DNA from: Fimbriimonadales bacterium
GTDB lineage: Bacteria > Armatimonadota > Fimbriimonadia > Fimbriimonadales > ATM1
DNA: 64,000 nt
Assembly (NCBI GenBank): GCA_026129745.1
Contig: JAHCHL010000007.1
Coordinates: 78,759 to 142,758 of the forward strand
Direction of reading: 5' to 3'
Part shown: positions 1-8,634 of the stretch, piece after piece
Numbering within the stretch: position 1 is the first letter of the stretch
Layout of the letters: the number at the start of each line of letters is the position of its first letter
Translations under genes and position numbers: made by a program
The notes under the pieces: model-generated
Seen by the model: only the letters and a program-made list of their open reading frames with translations
The model's database searches: none
Told to the model about the DNA's origin: nothing

Positions 1-490
1 TGTGGTTCGCGTCAGCGATTTGGGCAGCGGTCCATTCGGAGACTCCCCAGTAGAGGACTTTTCCTTGTTTGATGAGGTCGTCGATCGCGCGAACGGATTC
101 TTCTATTGGCGTGTTGGCGTCGTGCCGATGAAATTGAAAGATGTCGAGGTAATCGAGTCCCAGTCTTCGCAGACTTGCGTGAACGCTTTCGGTAATGTGT
201 TTTCTGCTCAGTCCTTGATCGTTCGGTGAATCGGACATCGGCCAGTAACATTTGGATGCGATGACGAGGTGGTCTCTTCGCAGTTCTTGTATCGCGTATC
301 CAAGGGCGATCTCTCCTTCTCCACGCGCATAGGCGTCGGCGGTGTCGAAGAAATTGATTCCGAGATCGAACGCTCGGTGGACGATTTGTTTTGTCGCTTC
401 GTGATCGAGTGTGCGGCCCTGTGTCAGCCATCCACCGAGCGAGACTTCGCTGATTTGCAAGCCGTATTTTCCGAGTCGGCGATATTTCAT
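1..490 (-). CDS. Aldo/keto reductase, partial (C-terminus beyond window start)
   Basis: The reverse strand reads MKYRRLGKYGLQISEV from the ATG at 490 and stays open to the window edge, giving 163 residues of the N-terminal half. Visible family marks are the first strand with LG..GL.ISEVSLGGW, NFFDTADAYARGEGE (catalytic Asp/Tyr of the AKR fold), a Lys in VIASKCYW and the H of IFQFHRHD, which replaces the usual LHR/QCHR. This matches the NADPH-dependent aldo/keto reductases related to the potassium-channel beta subunit (YghZ type). The substrate cannot be told. It starts 23 bases after the stop of the NERD helicase gene and is probably co-transcribed with it. Confidence 0.85.
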   Translation of the reverse strand, partial: MKYRRLGKYGLQISEVSLGGWLTQGRTLDHEATKQIVHRAFDLGINFFDTADAYARGEGEIALGYAIQELRRDHLVIASKCYWPMSDSPNDQGLSRKHITESVHASLRRLGLDYLDIFQFHRHDANTPIEESVRAIDDLIKQGKVLYWGVSEWTAAQIADANH

Positions 491-513
491 GGGCTTGGCG
501 ATGCTACCCTCGG

Positions 514-2196
514 TTAGAGTTTTCGGAACTGGACGCCAGGCGACGGCGCTCTGAATTCGCCGATGGTTGCGCAAAGTTCTGGGGATGCGAGGACCGTGAG
601 TCGGGATCTCGCTCTGGTCATGGCGACGAGCATCGCACCAGCGTTGTGCGCGACTGCATCGAGTCCGACGAGGATGACGACGCTCGCATCGAGGCCTTGA
701 AATCTCCGGACGGTTTCTATCAGCACGTTGTCGCCGGCTTCCCTTGCGATTCGTGTTTGCAGATGGGGTTGAAGTTTTCGAATGAAGGCGTCGACTTGCT
801 CGGAGCTCCAAGCACAGAGGACGGCGATTTCTCGCGGCGGAACTTTGTCTTCGATGAGCCGTGTTATTTCATTTGCGACTTCTTGTGTGAGATTGTCTTG
901 ATCACATGCGATGAGTACGACTTGTTCGCCATCGACACCATTGTCCGGAAGTTGGTACCTGTCAGAAATTCGATTGGTCGCAGCGATTATCGGCGACGTG
1001 TTTCTGACATTGTCTGTGAGCATGAACCCAGACCAGTTTGGCGGAACAATGTTCCCGTTGCAATCTCCGAATACGGATGGGAATGCGTTCGTTCCGTCGT
1101 AGATTTCTTGATTCGGATCGTAGAAGACATTGAGGCGGGAGTCTCCGTTTTCGAGCATGGATTCGATTGCGAGCCACCAATCGGTTTGGAAGTTCTGCGC
1201 TTCATCGACGACGATCGCTTCGTACTTGACTTTGGGTTCTTGCGCGGCCTGCAGCTTTCCGCTCTCATCGAATGCGTTGGACCCGAACGCTTTATTGGCG
1301 AGTTGGTGAAACGTCATCACTTCGAGGTTCGAAATGTGCAAGGCGTTGGCTGCAAGCCTGTCCGCCAGAAGGCGATTGAAGCAAGTGAACAGCGTTTTGA
1401 ACCCTTGCGACGCAAGCCACTTGGCTTGTTCGAACGCGATGACAGTTTTGCCGGTTCCAGGGCCTCCAGCCAGCGCGAATCTCGGCGCGAAACGAAGTCC
1501 ATTCAGGACGCGCACCTGGTCGGCGGTGAGTTCGAAGAGGGCGCTCTCTGCGTTCGTAACCCGGACGGTCGTTGGAGATCCGACTTTGGTCGGTGGCTCG
1601 AGAATCTGCTCGACCGCTCGCAAGAGGCTCTTTGGATACGTGACTTTGTTTTTTTGTCCTCGATGAAACTCGAAGATCGCAGGAATCACGGTGTCGAGGC
1701 GATCGAGGTCGTCGAAGTAGATGATTTCCTTTGGGTCGATGTCTGGGAACTCGTCGCCTGCGCGATAGGCGTCCGGCAAGCAAACGGCAGTTCCGATTAG
1801 GACCCACGGCGGGTTACCCCACGCGTTCATCGCTCGCGGGACCGCTTTGAGGAGGTGGAACTTAACCGTTTTGGCCTGCTCTTTAGGCGATTTGATCCTG
1901 TGTTTGTTGCCGAGCCGGTCGGTGGACGTGAAGAATCCTGTTTCGGGATCGTATTCGATCGCCCCGCCTTTGACTTCGAGGCAGAGGACGCCGTTGGCCT
2001 GGTCGACGATGACGAAGTCGGCTTCAGCCTCCCGCGGCTCTCCTTGGAAGTTGTGGTCGAGGAAGGGTTTGTTATAGAAGATGTGGACGCTATCCGGGAG
2101 CTGCGCATTCAGGGCCTCCCAGACGCGCCTTTCGGCCTCGAATCGGGGCGACGATGCTCGTTCCTGTGGGAACAGCTTTGGGTGCATGGTAGCCAT
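514..2196 (-). CDS. NERD-domain nuclease / superfamily 1 (UvrD-like) helicase
   Basis: A 560-residue protein. The N-terminal ~200 residues look like a NERD (nuclease-related) domain with an Asp at about 60 and an EVK triad at 74-76, as in PD-(D/E)xK nucleases. Then comes an SF1 helicase core with Walker A GGPGTGKT (244-251), a DEAQ Walker B box (331-334), and C-terminal helicase motifs ending VRRFQGLDASVVILVGL and VAMTRARSRL. It probably unwinds and possibly cuts nucleic acid. NERD-helicases occur in many bacteria and some are linked to DNA repair or defence, but the role here is unknown. I prefer the ATG at 2196: it has a GGAGAGGA Shine-Dalgarno, and the longer frame to 2292 runs across the divergent rplU promoter. 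Confidence 0.85.
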   Translation of the reverse strand: MATMHPKLFPQERASSPRFEAERRVWEALNAQLPDSVHIFYNKPFLDHNFQGEPREAEADFVIVDQANGVLCLEVKGGAIEYDPETGFFTSTDRLGNKHRIKSPKEQAKTVKFHLLKAVPRAMNAWGNPPWVLIGTAVCLPDAYRAGDEFPDIDPKEIIYFDDLDRLDTVIPAIFEFHRGQKNKVTYPKSLLRAVEQILEPPTKVGSPTTVRVTNAESALFELTADQVRVLNGLRFAPRFALAGGPGTGKTVIAFEQAKWLASQGFKTLFTCFNRLLADRLAANALHISNLEVMTFHQLANKAFGSNAFDESGKLQAAQEPKVKYEAIVVDEAQNFQTDWWLAIESMLENGDSRLNVFYDPNQEIYDGTNAFPSVFGDCNGNIVPPNWSGFMLTDNVRNTSPIIAATNRISDRYQLPDNGVDGEQVVLIACDQDNLTQEVANEITRLIEDKVPPREIAVLCAWSSEQVDAFIRKLQPHLQTRIAREAGDNVLIETVRRFQGLDASVVILVGLDAVAHNAGAMLVAMTRARSRLTVLASPELCATIGEFRAPSPGVQFRKL

Positions 2197-2265
2197 TTCG
2201 GGTGGTTCCTCTCCGCCAGGTGGTATAGGATACTTGGTGGTGCTGTGTTTGCGCCATTGCAGGTG

Positions 2266-2295
2266 TTGACTTGGAGGGGCCAAATTGGCCATAAT
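2266..2295 (+). promoter_or_regulatory. Promoter of rplU-rpmA (sigma70-type)
   Basis: TTGACT at 2266-2271 and CATAAT at 2290-2295 are separated by 18 bases and lie about 30 bases upstream of the rplU start. This is close to the -35/-10 consensus. The leader contains an AGAGGA ribosome-binding site. Confidence 0.7.
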
Positions 2296-2324
2296 CGCGC
2301 TCTCCCCAAAAGAGGATAACGACC

Positions 2325-2642
2325 ATGTATGCAGTTATGAAGGCAGGCGGGCAGCAGCTTCGCGTCCGGCAAAACGAGACGGTGACCATCAACCGGGTCG
2401 CCGGCGATGTCGGCTCTAAGGTCACGTTCGATCAGGTGCTGATGGTCGGCGAGGGCGAGAGTGCGCAGATCGGTTCGCCGTTGGTAGCGGGCGCAAAGGT
2501 CGAGGCGGAGATCGTCGCTCACAAGCGTGGCCCGAAGATCAACGCATTCAACTACAAGGCCAAGAAGAACGTTCGGAAGCGATGGGGACATCGCCAGGAG
2601 CTGACCGAACTCAAGATCACGAAGATTTCAGCAGGAAAGTAG
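2325..2642 (+). CDS. rplU: Large ribosomal subunit protein bL21
   Basis: A 105-residue protein, the normal length for bL21. It begins [11 protein letters not shown] and carries the family blocks F.QVLMVG, G.P.V.GA.V.AEIV, HKRGPKI and K.R.GHRQ. It binds 23S rRNA and contacts bL20 in the large subunit. It lies four bases ahead of rpmA, the almost universal bacterial arrangement. The start has an AGAGGA ribosome-binding site and a good promoter at 2266-2295. Confidence 0.97.
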   Translation: MYAVMKAGGQQLRVRQNETVTINRVAGDVGSKVTFDQVLMVGEGESAQIGSPLVAGAKVEAEIVAHKRGPKINAFNYKAKKNVRKRWGHRQELTELKITKISAGK

Positions 2643-2646
2643 AGCG

Positions 2647-2904
2647 ATGGCACACAAGAAAGGCGTAGGATCATCTCGGAACGGCCGGGAAAGTCAGTCA
2701 AAAAGACTCGGCGTTAAGAAGTACGCGGGCGAAGTTGTTCGCGCTGGCGCGATTATCGTTCGTCAGCGAGGGACGAAGTTTCATCCTGGCGTGAATGTCG
2801 GCATCGGCAACGATCACACGCTGTTTGCTCTGACGGATGGATATGTCAAGTTCGAGGGGCCCGAGAAACGCCGCCGCGTCGCGGTCTATGCCACCCGCGA
2901 CTGA
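2647..2904 (+). CDS. rpmA: Large ribosomal subunit protein bL27
   Basis: An 85-residue protein beginning MAHKKG, so the short N-terminal tail reaches the peptidyl-transferase centre directly. There is no Firmicutes-type cleavable extension. Conserved blocks are [38 protein letters not shown] and V.F. It is the second gene of the rplU-rpmA operon, followed within 25 bases by a strong hairpin terminator. Confidence 0.97.
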   Translation: MAHKKGVGSSRNGRESQSKRLGVKKYAGEVVRAGAIIVRQRGTKFHPGVNVGIGNDHTLFALTDGYVKFEGPEKRRRVAVYATRD

Positions 2905-2911
2905 GTTTCTC

Positions 2912-4078
2912 ATGATTAGATTTGAGAAGTCCGTGCCGAAAGGTGCGGGCTTTTTGCTTTATTGTCGGTACACTCCCTGTGCATTGGCTTTGGTCTTCTT
3001 GATGAGCTGCAACGATGCTGTATCGGATGTGGCTATCGATCCTAACGAGCGGCTTTCGACATTGCTCGAGTCCAAGCGAAAGGAGTTCGATGTTCCTGCG
3101 CTTGGGGCGGTCATCGTAGCGAATGGAAAGATCGTGGCTAACGCTGCTGTTGGGACACGCAAATTCGGGGAGAACATTCCGGTTACTGCGAGTGATAAGT
3201 TTCACATCGGTTCAAACACGAAGGCAATGACTGCCGCCTTGTGCGCGATTCTTGTCAAAGAGGGAAAGCTTGCTTGGAATGAGAAAGCGAGTGATCTTTT
3301 GGATGAATTGAAGTTTCCGGATGAACTTAAGAATGCTACGCTGTCGCATTTGTTGACGCATCGCTCTGGTCTGGTTGCCAATGTCGCTGCGCCGAGGCGG
3401 GGCGAGGACGAATCGATGCAAGCATGGAGAATACGTTACTTGAAAGTTGCACTCGATGCGAAGCCAGTTGGGTCGGTTGGAGAGAAGTTCGAATACAGCA
3501 ATGCTGGATACGTTATGGCTGGCGCAATGATTGAGAAAGCAACTGGTAAAGATTGGGAGACTGTCATACGCGAAAAGCTGTTCGAGCCGCTTGGCATCAA
3601 GTCGGCTGGATTTGGGGCGGCCGGTTCAATGGACGCGAATGACCAGCCGTGGCCGCATTCGATTCGCAATGGAAAGCCGGTACCGGGTCCTTACATCGAC
3701 AATCCCGGAGTGCTCGGTCCGGCTGGAACGGTTCATATGTCTGCAGAGGATTATGGGAAGTGGATGCTGTTCATGTTGAAGCGCGGACCAAACCTGTTAA
3801 CCGGCGACGAGATCGACGCTTTGCTCACACCTTCAATGGGTGGCGATTACGCACACGGTTGGATTCGCGCGAATCGAAGCTGGGGTGGCGGCGATGTTTT
3901 CAATCATGCGGGAAGCAACACGTTGAACTTTTTTGTCACTTGGTTGGCTCCGGCCAAGGACTTCGCAGTGGCGATTTTCACGAATGTTGGTGGAGAAGTT
4001 GGTCCGCGTGTCACCGATGCTGTGGCCGGCGAGATTGTCACGAGGATCGACGAATGGAAGATTCAACCTCGAGACTGA
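2912..4078 (+). CDS. Serine hydrolase, class C beta-lactamase / penicillin-binding protein fold, lipoprotein-like
   Basis: A member of the beta-lactamase-related serine hydrolase family (Pfam PF00144). The nucleophile motif SxxK is seen as SNTK, the second motif as YSNAGY, and the third (usually KTG) is HAG in FNHAGSN. The N-terminus contains a hydrophobic stretch ending in LMSC, a plausible lipobox, so the product is probably exported and lipidated. The ATG at 2912 puts the rpmA terminator inside the coding region. A TTG at 2954, with AAGGTG upstream in the terminator arm, would give a better lipoprotein signal and may be the real start. The substrate is unknown. The 3' end overlaps the convergent ribE by 16 bases. 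Confidence 0.82.
   Translation: MIRFEKSVPKGAGFLLYCRYTPCALALVFLMSCNDAVSDVAIDPNERLSTLLESKRKEFDVPALGAVIVANGKIVANAAVGTRKFGENIPVTASDKFHIGSNTKAMTAALCAILVKEGKLAWNEKASDLLDELKFPDELKNATLSHLLTHRSGLVANVAAPRRGEDESMQAWRIRYLKVALDAKPVGSVGEKFEYSNAGYVMAGAMIEKATGKDWETVIREKLFEPLGIKSAGFGAAGSMDANDQPWPHSIRNGKPVPGPYIDNPGVLGPAGTVHMSAEDYGKWMLFMLKRGPNLLTGDEIDALLTPSMGGDYAHGWIRANRSWGGGDVFNHAGSNTLNFFVTWLAPAKDFAVAIFTNVGGEVGPRVTDAVAGEIVTRIDEWKIQPRD
2926..2955 (+). terminator. Rho-independent terminator after rpmA
   Basis: AGTCCGTGCC (2928-2937) and GGTGCGGGCT (2942-2951) pair over ten positions, with some G-T wobbles, around a GAAA loop, and run straight into a T tract. The hairpin lies inside the longest reading frame of the following serine hydrolase, which bears on that gene's true start. 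Confidence 0.75.
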
Positions 4079-4626
4079 AGCAATCTTTCTAAGTAACGCG
4101 CGAGCACGTCGTATTCGATGTTCACTTGTGTTCCCGGTTGCATCGCGTTGAAGCAGGTCTCGCTAAGCGTGTGCGGAATCAACCAAACTGAGAACTCGTT
4201 TGCGCTGGGTTCGACGACAGTAAGGCTGACGCCGTCGACGGCGATCGATCCTTTGTCGACAAGATACTTTGCGCCACTGTCAGGCACTTGAAATCGAAAC
4301 TCTTCGCCCGATTGACCTCGTTTTCTCCAAAGCAGTGTGCCGACGGCATCAACATGACCGAGCACGAAGTGGCCGCCCATCGGCTTACCCGCTTTGAGCG
4401 CGGCTTCGAGATTGACTTCAGTTCCGTCAGGAAGATCTCCGAGCGTGGTTCTGCGAAGCGTTTCATCGCTGACGTCGAATGAAAGTTTGTCTCCGCCCAA
4501 ATGCGTCAGGCAGCAGCCATTTACTGCGATGCTGTCACCGGGCGCGGCATCGAGATTCGCTTCGACGATCACTCTGCCGTTGGATTTTCGAAGCGTCCCT
4601 TTGGCTTCAATGATTCCAGTGAACAT
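4063..4626 (-). CDS. ribE: Riboflavin synthase, alpha subunit
   Basis: A 187-residue protein beginning MFTGIIEAKG, the hallmark of riboflavin synthase, with two lumazine-binding repeats. The first carries GDSIAVNGCCLT and the second KGSIAVDGVSLT. It makes riboflavin from two 6,7-dimethyl-8-ribityllumazine molecules. The start overlaps the ribD stop in a TGATG junction, so translation is coupled. In-frame ATGs further upstream are less likely. It is the last gene of the run from aroK and converges on the serine hydrolase. Confidence 0.95.
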   Translation of the reverse strand: MFTGIIEAKGTLRKSNGRVIVEANLDAAPGDSIAVNGCCLTHLGGDKLSFDVSDETLRRTTLGDLPDGTEVNLEAALKAGKPMGGHFVLGHVDAVGTLLWRKRGQSGEEFRFQVPDSGAKYLVDKGSIAVDGVSLTVVEPSANEFSVWLIPHTLSETCFNAMQPGTQVNIEYDVLARYLERLLQSRG

Positions 4627-5681
4627 CAGCGACACACCCTTGCCGAGATTTTGAAGTCTTCTCCGAGCGGTTCAATTTTCATGTGATGCAGCTGCCATGC
4701 GTCTACGAGAGCATCAACGCCTTTGCCCTCAAGCCAGGACTTCCCTGCTCCCAGCAACTTCGGTGCGACATGAAGTTCGATTTCATCGACGAGATTGTGC
4801 CGAAAAAACGGTTCGAGTGTCTGTCCACCGCCTTCGACAAGAACTCCGATCATGCCGCGTTCTGCGAGTTCGGCCAGCAAATCACCGAGTGCCAATTCGC
4901 CGTCGATCAACTGCGGAGAAAGCTTGGTCGCATTCCGTGTTTCGTCAGCGTGGCTAACCCAGAGCGTTCGCTCTGGATTCTCATTGAAGACTTTTGCGGT
5001 TGACGGTGTGATTCCGTCGGGATCGAGGATGACTCGCAGTGGCTGGTTGTTCACATCGATGTCACGAATAGTCAGCGACGGATCATCCTGCACAATCGTG
5101 TTCGCACCAACGAGAACGCATCCCATCTCTGCGCGCAGTTGGTGTGCCCGCTTGCGAGCCACTTTTCCGGTGATCCACCGGCTTTCTCCGCTTCTTGTTG
5201 CGATTCTTCCATCGAGTGTAATAGCAGCTTTCGCAAGCACATACGGCCTTTTAAGTTCATAATGCATGAGGAAAACTTTATTTACCTCTGCCGCTTCATC
5301 GTGACATAGACCGCCTTCTACGACAATTCCTTGAGCGCGCAAGCGATTCGCCCCACCTGCGGCATTTGGGTTCGGGTCGTCGACGGCATAAACAACCCGT
5401 TCAATGCCTGCTGAGATGATCGCATCGGTGCATGGCGGAGTCCTGCCATGGTGATCGCATGGCTCAAGCGTTACGAACATCCAAGCGTTGCGCGCTTTGT
5501 CGCCAGCTTCTTTGAGCGCAGCCATTTCAGCGTGATCGCCACCTGCGAATGCATGAAAGCCTCGGCCAACAATTTGACTATTTTTTACGATAACGCAGCC
5601 AACGCGCGGATTCGGCGCAGGGTAACCGTTCTTTGACAATTCGATCGCTTCGCGCATATAGGCGAAGTTCGAATCAATCAT
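4626..5681 (-). CDS. ribD: Bifunctional diaminohydroxyphosphoribosylaminopyrimidine deaminase / reductase
   Basis: A 351-residue two-domain enzyme of riboflavin synthesis. The N-terminal deaminase has the zinc site HAEM (in GGDHAEMAAL) and PC..HGRTPPC (in LEPCDHHGRTPPCTDAI). The C-terminal NADPH reductase shows KAAITLDGRIA, W.TG..AR...H.LRA, GANT...DDPSLT and VEGGGQTL. It converts the GTP cyclohydrolase II product toward the ribityl-aminouracil. Only ribD and ribE are present here; ribA/B and ribH must lie elsewhere. The ATG overlaps the stop of the upstream membrane protein by eight bases. Confidence 0.96.
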   Translation of the reverse strand: MIDSNFAYMREAIELSKNGYPAPNPRVGCVIVKNSQIVGRGFHAFAGGDHAEMAALKEAGDKARNAWMFVTLEPCDHHGRTPPCTDAIISAGIERVVYAVDDPNPNAAGGANRLRAQGIVVEGGLCHDEAAEVNKVFLMHYELKRPYVLAKAAITLDGRIATRSGESRWITGKVARKRAHQLRAEMGCVLVGANTIVQDDPSLTIRDIDVNNQPLRVILDPDGITPSTAKVFNENPERTLWVSHADETRNATKLSPQLIDGELALGDLLAELAERGMIGVLVEGGGQTLEPFFRHNLVDEIELHVAPKLLGAGKSWLEGKGVDALVDAWQLHHMKIEPLGEDFKISARVCR

Positions 5682-5982
5682 CGCCTTGCTTTTCCTTCGT
5701 TTTGGGTTGCGGAATAGAAGTTAGCAAGTCAGCTAAATTCTGGAGCGATTGCTCTTCAAACTCTTTGCGCAGTCTCCGAACCATCAGGATCGCGCTGGTG
5801 GCCGCGACGAACCAGACGATGGCGACGCTCGATACATAGAGTGCCAGTCTCGTCGCGTACAGTTTCTTGGCTTGATCGGTTGCATCTGCCGCCGGACCAA
5901 ACCCAACGATCCATGGATAACTGAGCAGCAATCCAACTCCGAGGAAAACGAACAAAGTCGTTATGATGCGGAGGACTCGCAC
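5674..5982 (-). CDS. Small two-helix membrane protein of unknown function
   Basis: A 102-residue protein with a GTG start at 5982 behind a perfect TAGGAGG ribosome-binding site. Two hydrophobic helices (about residues 5-27 and 46-68) are joined by a short polar loop, followed by a charged tail rich in E, K and Q. I do not recognise the family. It overlaps rpe upstream and ribD downstream, so it is translationally embedded in the operon. That, with the strong ribosome-binding site, makes it a real gene. Confidence 0.75.
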   Translation of the reverse strand: MRVLRIITTLFVFLGVGLLLSYPWIVGFGPAADATDQAKKLYATRLALYVSSVAIVWFVAATSAILMVRRLRKEFEEQSLQNLADLLTSIPQPKTKEKQGDD

Positions 5983-6617
5983 AAGATCCTCCTAAGTACC
6001 GAAAGGCGTTCAATGGGGTCTCCAGAAAACGTATAGGAGCCAGCCACCAACACATTCGCTCCCACGGCAACAACACGGGGCGCAGTCGACAAGTCGATTC
6101 CACCATCGACTTGGATGAAATGATTGGGTGCGATGGTACGCGCTTCGGAGACTTTGCGCAACGTTTCTTCGATGAATGGTTGCCCGCCCCAGCCAGGATT
6201 TACGGTCATGACGAGAATGAGGTCAACCAGCTCCAATACTTCCCTCACGGCGATAACGGGTGTAGCAGGATTGATTGCGACACCGGCTTTCAGTCCCGAT
6301 TCTCGAATCAGCTGCAGCACACGATGGAGATGCGGGCACGCTTCGACGTGAACGGTTATGCGATCGGCGCCTGCGCTTCGAAACATCTCGATCTGAGTTT
6401 CCGGATGCTCAATCATGAGATGGCAATCGAGAGGTTTGTTCGTCAATGGGCGAATCGCAGCGACCATTTGCGCACCAAAGGTGATCGGCGGAACAAAAGA
6501 TCCGTCCATGACATCGACATGAATCCAATCGGCCTCGGACTGCTCAAGCGAAGTTATGGCGTCGGCAATGTTGCTGAAGTCTGCGCTTAGAATCGACGGT
6601 GCGAGCTTGACGTTCAA
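5961..6617 (-). CDS. rpe: Ribulose-phosphate 3-epimerase
   Basis: A 218-residue TIM-barrel enzyme interconverting D-ribulose-5-P and D-xylulose-5-P. It shows LAPSILSADF, HVDVMDGSFVPPITFG (metal/catalytic His and Asp), LDCHLMIE, VMTVNPGWGGQ.F, QVDGGI and VAGS..F. The start is a TTG whose last two bases form the TGA stop of the upstream kinase-like gene (TTGA overlap). Ribulose-5-P is also the precursor of the four-carbon unit of riboflavin, which may explain its place beside ribD-ribE. Confidence 0.95.
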   Translation of the reverse strand: MNVKLAPSILSADFSNIADAITSLEQSEADWIHVDVMDGSFVPPITFGAQMVAAIRPLTNKPLDCHLMIEHPETQIEMFRSAGADRITVHVEACPHLHRVLQLIRESGLKAGVAINPATPVIAVREVLELVDLILVMTVNPGWGGQPFIEETLRKVSEARTIAPNHFIQVDGGIDLSTAPRVVAVGANVLVAGSYTFSGDPIERLSVLRRILCESSAS

Positions 6618-8425
6618 TCTTGCGTACCTCGCCTGTTTGGATATGTCATTTCGAGGTTGTTATTGTAGTAGACCCGGAAGGTCGCTGTTTTGCCAAGGCC
6701 TTCGATGAGCGGCAAATCGACCACATCGCCATTCGAATGCTCGCTTTCATACACTATTTGCGGTTCGTTCCTTGCGTCGGTCATTTCTACTCTCACCATG
6801 ACGGTGTCCGTCGATCGCACGGTGAATTGAAGCGACCAAGTGTTTCGTATGAGATCATCCGCGCTTGCAACTGGCCTGTCGGGTTGAACGTTGCCGGTAC
6901 TGATCGTGATCGTTATCTGCGATCCTCGGTCGACTTTTTCCCAAGGCCCAGGATCCGTTTTGATTATTAAACCTTCACTAATTCCACGCGCCGCTTCACG
7001 ACGAATCGTGGGATCCATCTGCAGGCCAACCGCATCGAATCTGACGCGCGCTTCAGCGAGCGGCAAACCACGAACATCCGGAACCTCTACAAGTCGTGTA
7101 CCTGCGCTTAGCTTTACTTGAATCGTCGCGCCTTCTTTGATTGGAGTTCCTGCAGCAGGATCCATAAAGAAAACCGTTTTGGGTTGTGGATATCTTTCGT
7201 TATATTCTTCGCCTGCAATAACGAGTTCGAGCCCAAGTCCCGATGCCAATCTGCGCGCTTCGGTCATGGACATTCCAATCAAGTTTGGTGCGTCGATCGA
7301 TTTCTTTTGCGTAAAGCTGAAGAAGACATACCAAATGACGAACAGCGCGATCATTCCTGCGCCAGCCCAAACAAGTCCACGAAGCCACCACGGCACGTCG
7401 TCGGGTGGGGGTTCTGCCGCGAGCGGAATGCGACGCGGTCCGGCCGTTTGTGCCGTTGCCGCCGCTGCGCGCTTGCCGAATGTATCTGCGTGCACGGCTC
7501 CGCCCATTTTCTGCGCTTTCTTTTCAGCGTGCGTTTTCGCTGGGCGGACTTGCGGCGGACCGACGGCCGCTCCTTCCAATGGAAAGTCGAGTCTCTTCCC
7601 AAATCTGAGCGCATCGAGAAGCTTTCTGAGATCGCTCAGCATCGCGCTTGCCGATGAGTATCTTTCGGCGGGGTCTTTTGCCAGAGCTTTTTGAACGATT
7701 TCGTCGAGAACGTGCGGCACCGCAGGATTCATCGCTCTCGCCGACGGCACGGGTTGTGTCGCATGTTTGGCAATGACTGATGCCGGAGTCAGTCCTGAAA
7801 ATGGCATGAGGCCAGTCAGTAGCTCGAACAGGATCACACCCATTGCGTACACGTCGCTCGACAATGACGGCATGTCACCGTTGATTACTTCGGGCGACAA
7901 ATAGGGCGCCATACGCCCCAACACGAGCGCGCCTGCGTTTTCGCTTGCGCCATAGCACTCCCACAGCCCGAAGTCCATGACAGCGATTCGGCCTTCGAGC
8001 GTCGCGATCACGTGGTCCGAGCAGAGATCGCCATGCGGAATGCCCGCAGTCGCTGCGTGCTCCAACGCTTCGCAGATTCCAATCGCAATTTCGACAGCGA
8101 CAGATGGAGAAAATGGAGCGAGCCGCCGAATGCGCTCTGACAAAGTCGATCCTCGCACCAACTCGCAGACAACAAACGGCCGTCCTTCGTGCTCGTCGAT
8201 TTCGTAAACACGAACGATGTTCGGATGGTCGAGGGTTTTGGCGCGCTCGACGACTTTGCCGAGCGTCTGAACAAAGTCTGGTTCATTTGCGAAAGGCAAC
8301 CGCACCATGCGCAGGCAGACGTCTGTATTTCGAACTCTGTCGCGGGCGACGTAGCTATCGAAGACCGCCGTTGAAGGCAGTTCTTCAATTACTTCGTATC
8401 GAATGCGGATGAGGTCGCCGATCAA
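6614..8425 (-). CDS. PASTA-domain Ser/Thr kinase-like membrane protein, probable pseudokinase
   Basis: A 603-residue protein with PknB/StkP architecture: cytoplasmic kinase-like domain (1-275), basic/Ala-rich linker, one transmembrane helix (about 345-370), two PASTA repeats (about 376-442 and 443-512) and a C-terminal beta-rich domain. PASTA domains sense peptidoglycan fragments. Catalytic residues are eroded. The glycine loop is not recognisable, the VAIK lysine is Arg39, and the HRDLKPxN loop reads HGDLCSDH (131-138), losing the usual Arg, Lys and Asn. The HGD aspartate and DFG (151-153) remain. It may be a scaffold or have weak activity. The TTG start at 8425 overlaps the upstream stop (TTGA), with a GGAGG ribosome-binding site. 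Confidence 0.88.
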   Translation of the reverse strand: MIGDLIRIRYEVIEELPSTAVFDSYVARDRVRNTDVCLRMVRLPFANEPDFVQTLGKVVERAKTLDHPNIVRVYEIDEHEGRPFVVCELVRGSTLSERIRRLAPFSPSVAVEIAIGICEALEHAATAGIPHGDLCSDHVIATLEGRIAVMDFGLWECYGASENAGALVLGRMAPYLSPEVINGDMPSLSSDVYAMGVILFELLTGLMPFSGLTPASVIAKHATQPVPSARAMNPAVPHVLDEIVQKALAKDPAERYSSASAMLSDLRKLLDALRFGKRLDFPLEGAAVGPPQVRPAKTHAEKKAQKMGGAVHADTFGKRAAAATAQTAGPRRIPLAAEPPPDDVPWWLRGLVWAGAGMIALFVIWYVFFSFTQKKSIDAPNLIGMSMTEARRLASGLGLELVIAGEEYNERYPQPKTVFFMDPAAGTPIKEGATIQVKLSAGTRLVEVPDVRGLPLAEARVRFDAVGLQMDPTIRREAARGISEGLIIKTDPGPWEKVDRGSQITITISTGNVQPDRPVASADDLIRNTWSLQFTVRSTDTVMVRVEMTDARNEPQIVYESEHSNGDVVDLPLIEGLGKTATFRVYYNNNLEMTYPNRRGTQD

Positions 8426-8634
8426 TCCGATTCCTCCGAAGTGTCCCTTTTAACCGAAAGCATGACCGCGACAATGAGCAAAACCCATGCGATCACGATG
8501 TTCAAGGGCTGCATCCAATGGTCGTATGTGTCGAGCGATCCCTGAACGTAGTGAACTTGCTGCATGAGGTTCGCTCCAAACAAGTACACGAGCGCGAAGA
8601 TTGCGGCAGCTATCCGAATCGACGACACACTCAC
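8422..8634 (-). CDS. Small two-helix membrane protein of unknown function
   Basis: A 70-residue protein with a GTG start overlapping the aroB stop (GTGA), ending in a TTGA overlap with the kinase-like gene. Two hydrophobic segments (about 5-25 and 45-62) are separated by a Q/H/D-rich loop that should face the periplasm, with a short acidic tail. I do not recognise the family. Coupling on both sides supports a real gene, possibly acting with the PASTA protein. Confidence 0.7.
   Translation of the reverse strand: MSVSSIRIAAAIFALVYLFGANLMQQVHYVQGSLDTYDHWMQPLNIVIAWVLLIVAVMLSVKRDTSEESD

Noticed and set aside
646..1800. A 384-aa plus-strand frame
   Set aside because: It is antisense to the NERD helicase core, shows no family motifs, and has composition expected from a shadow frame.
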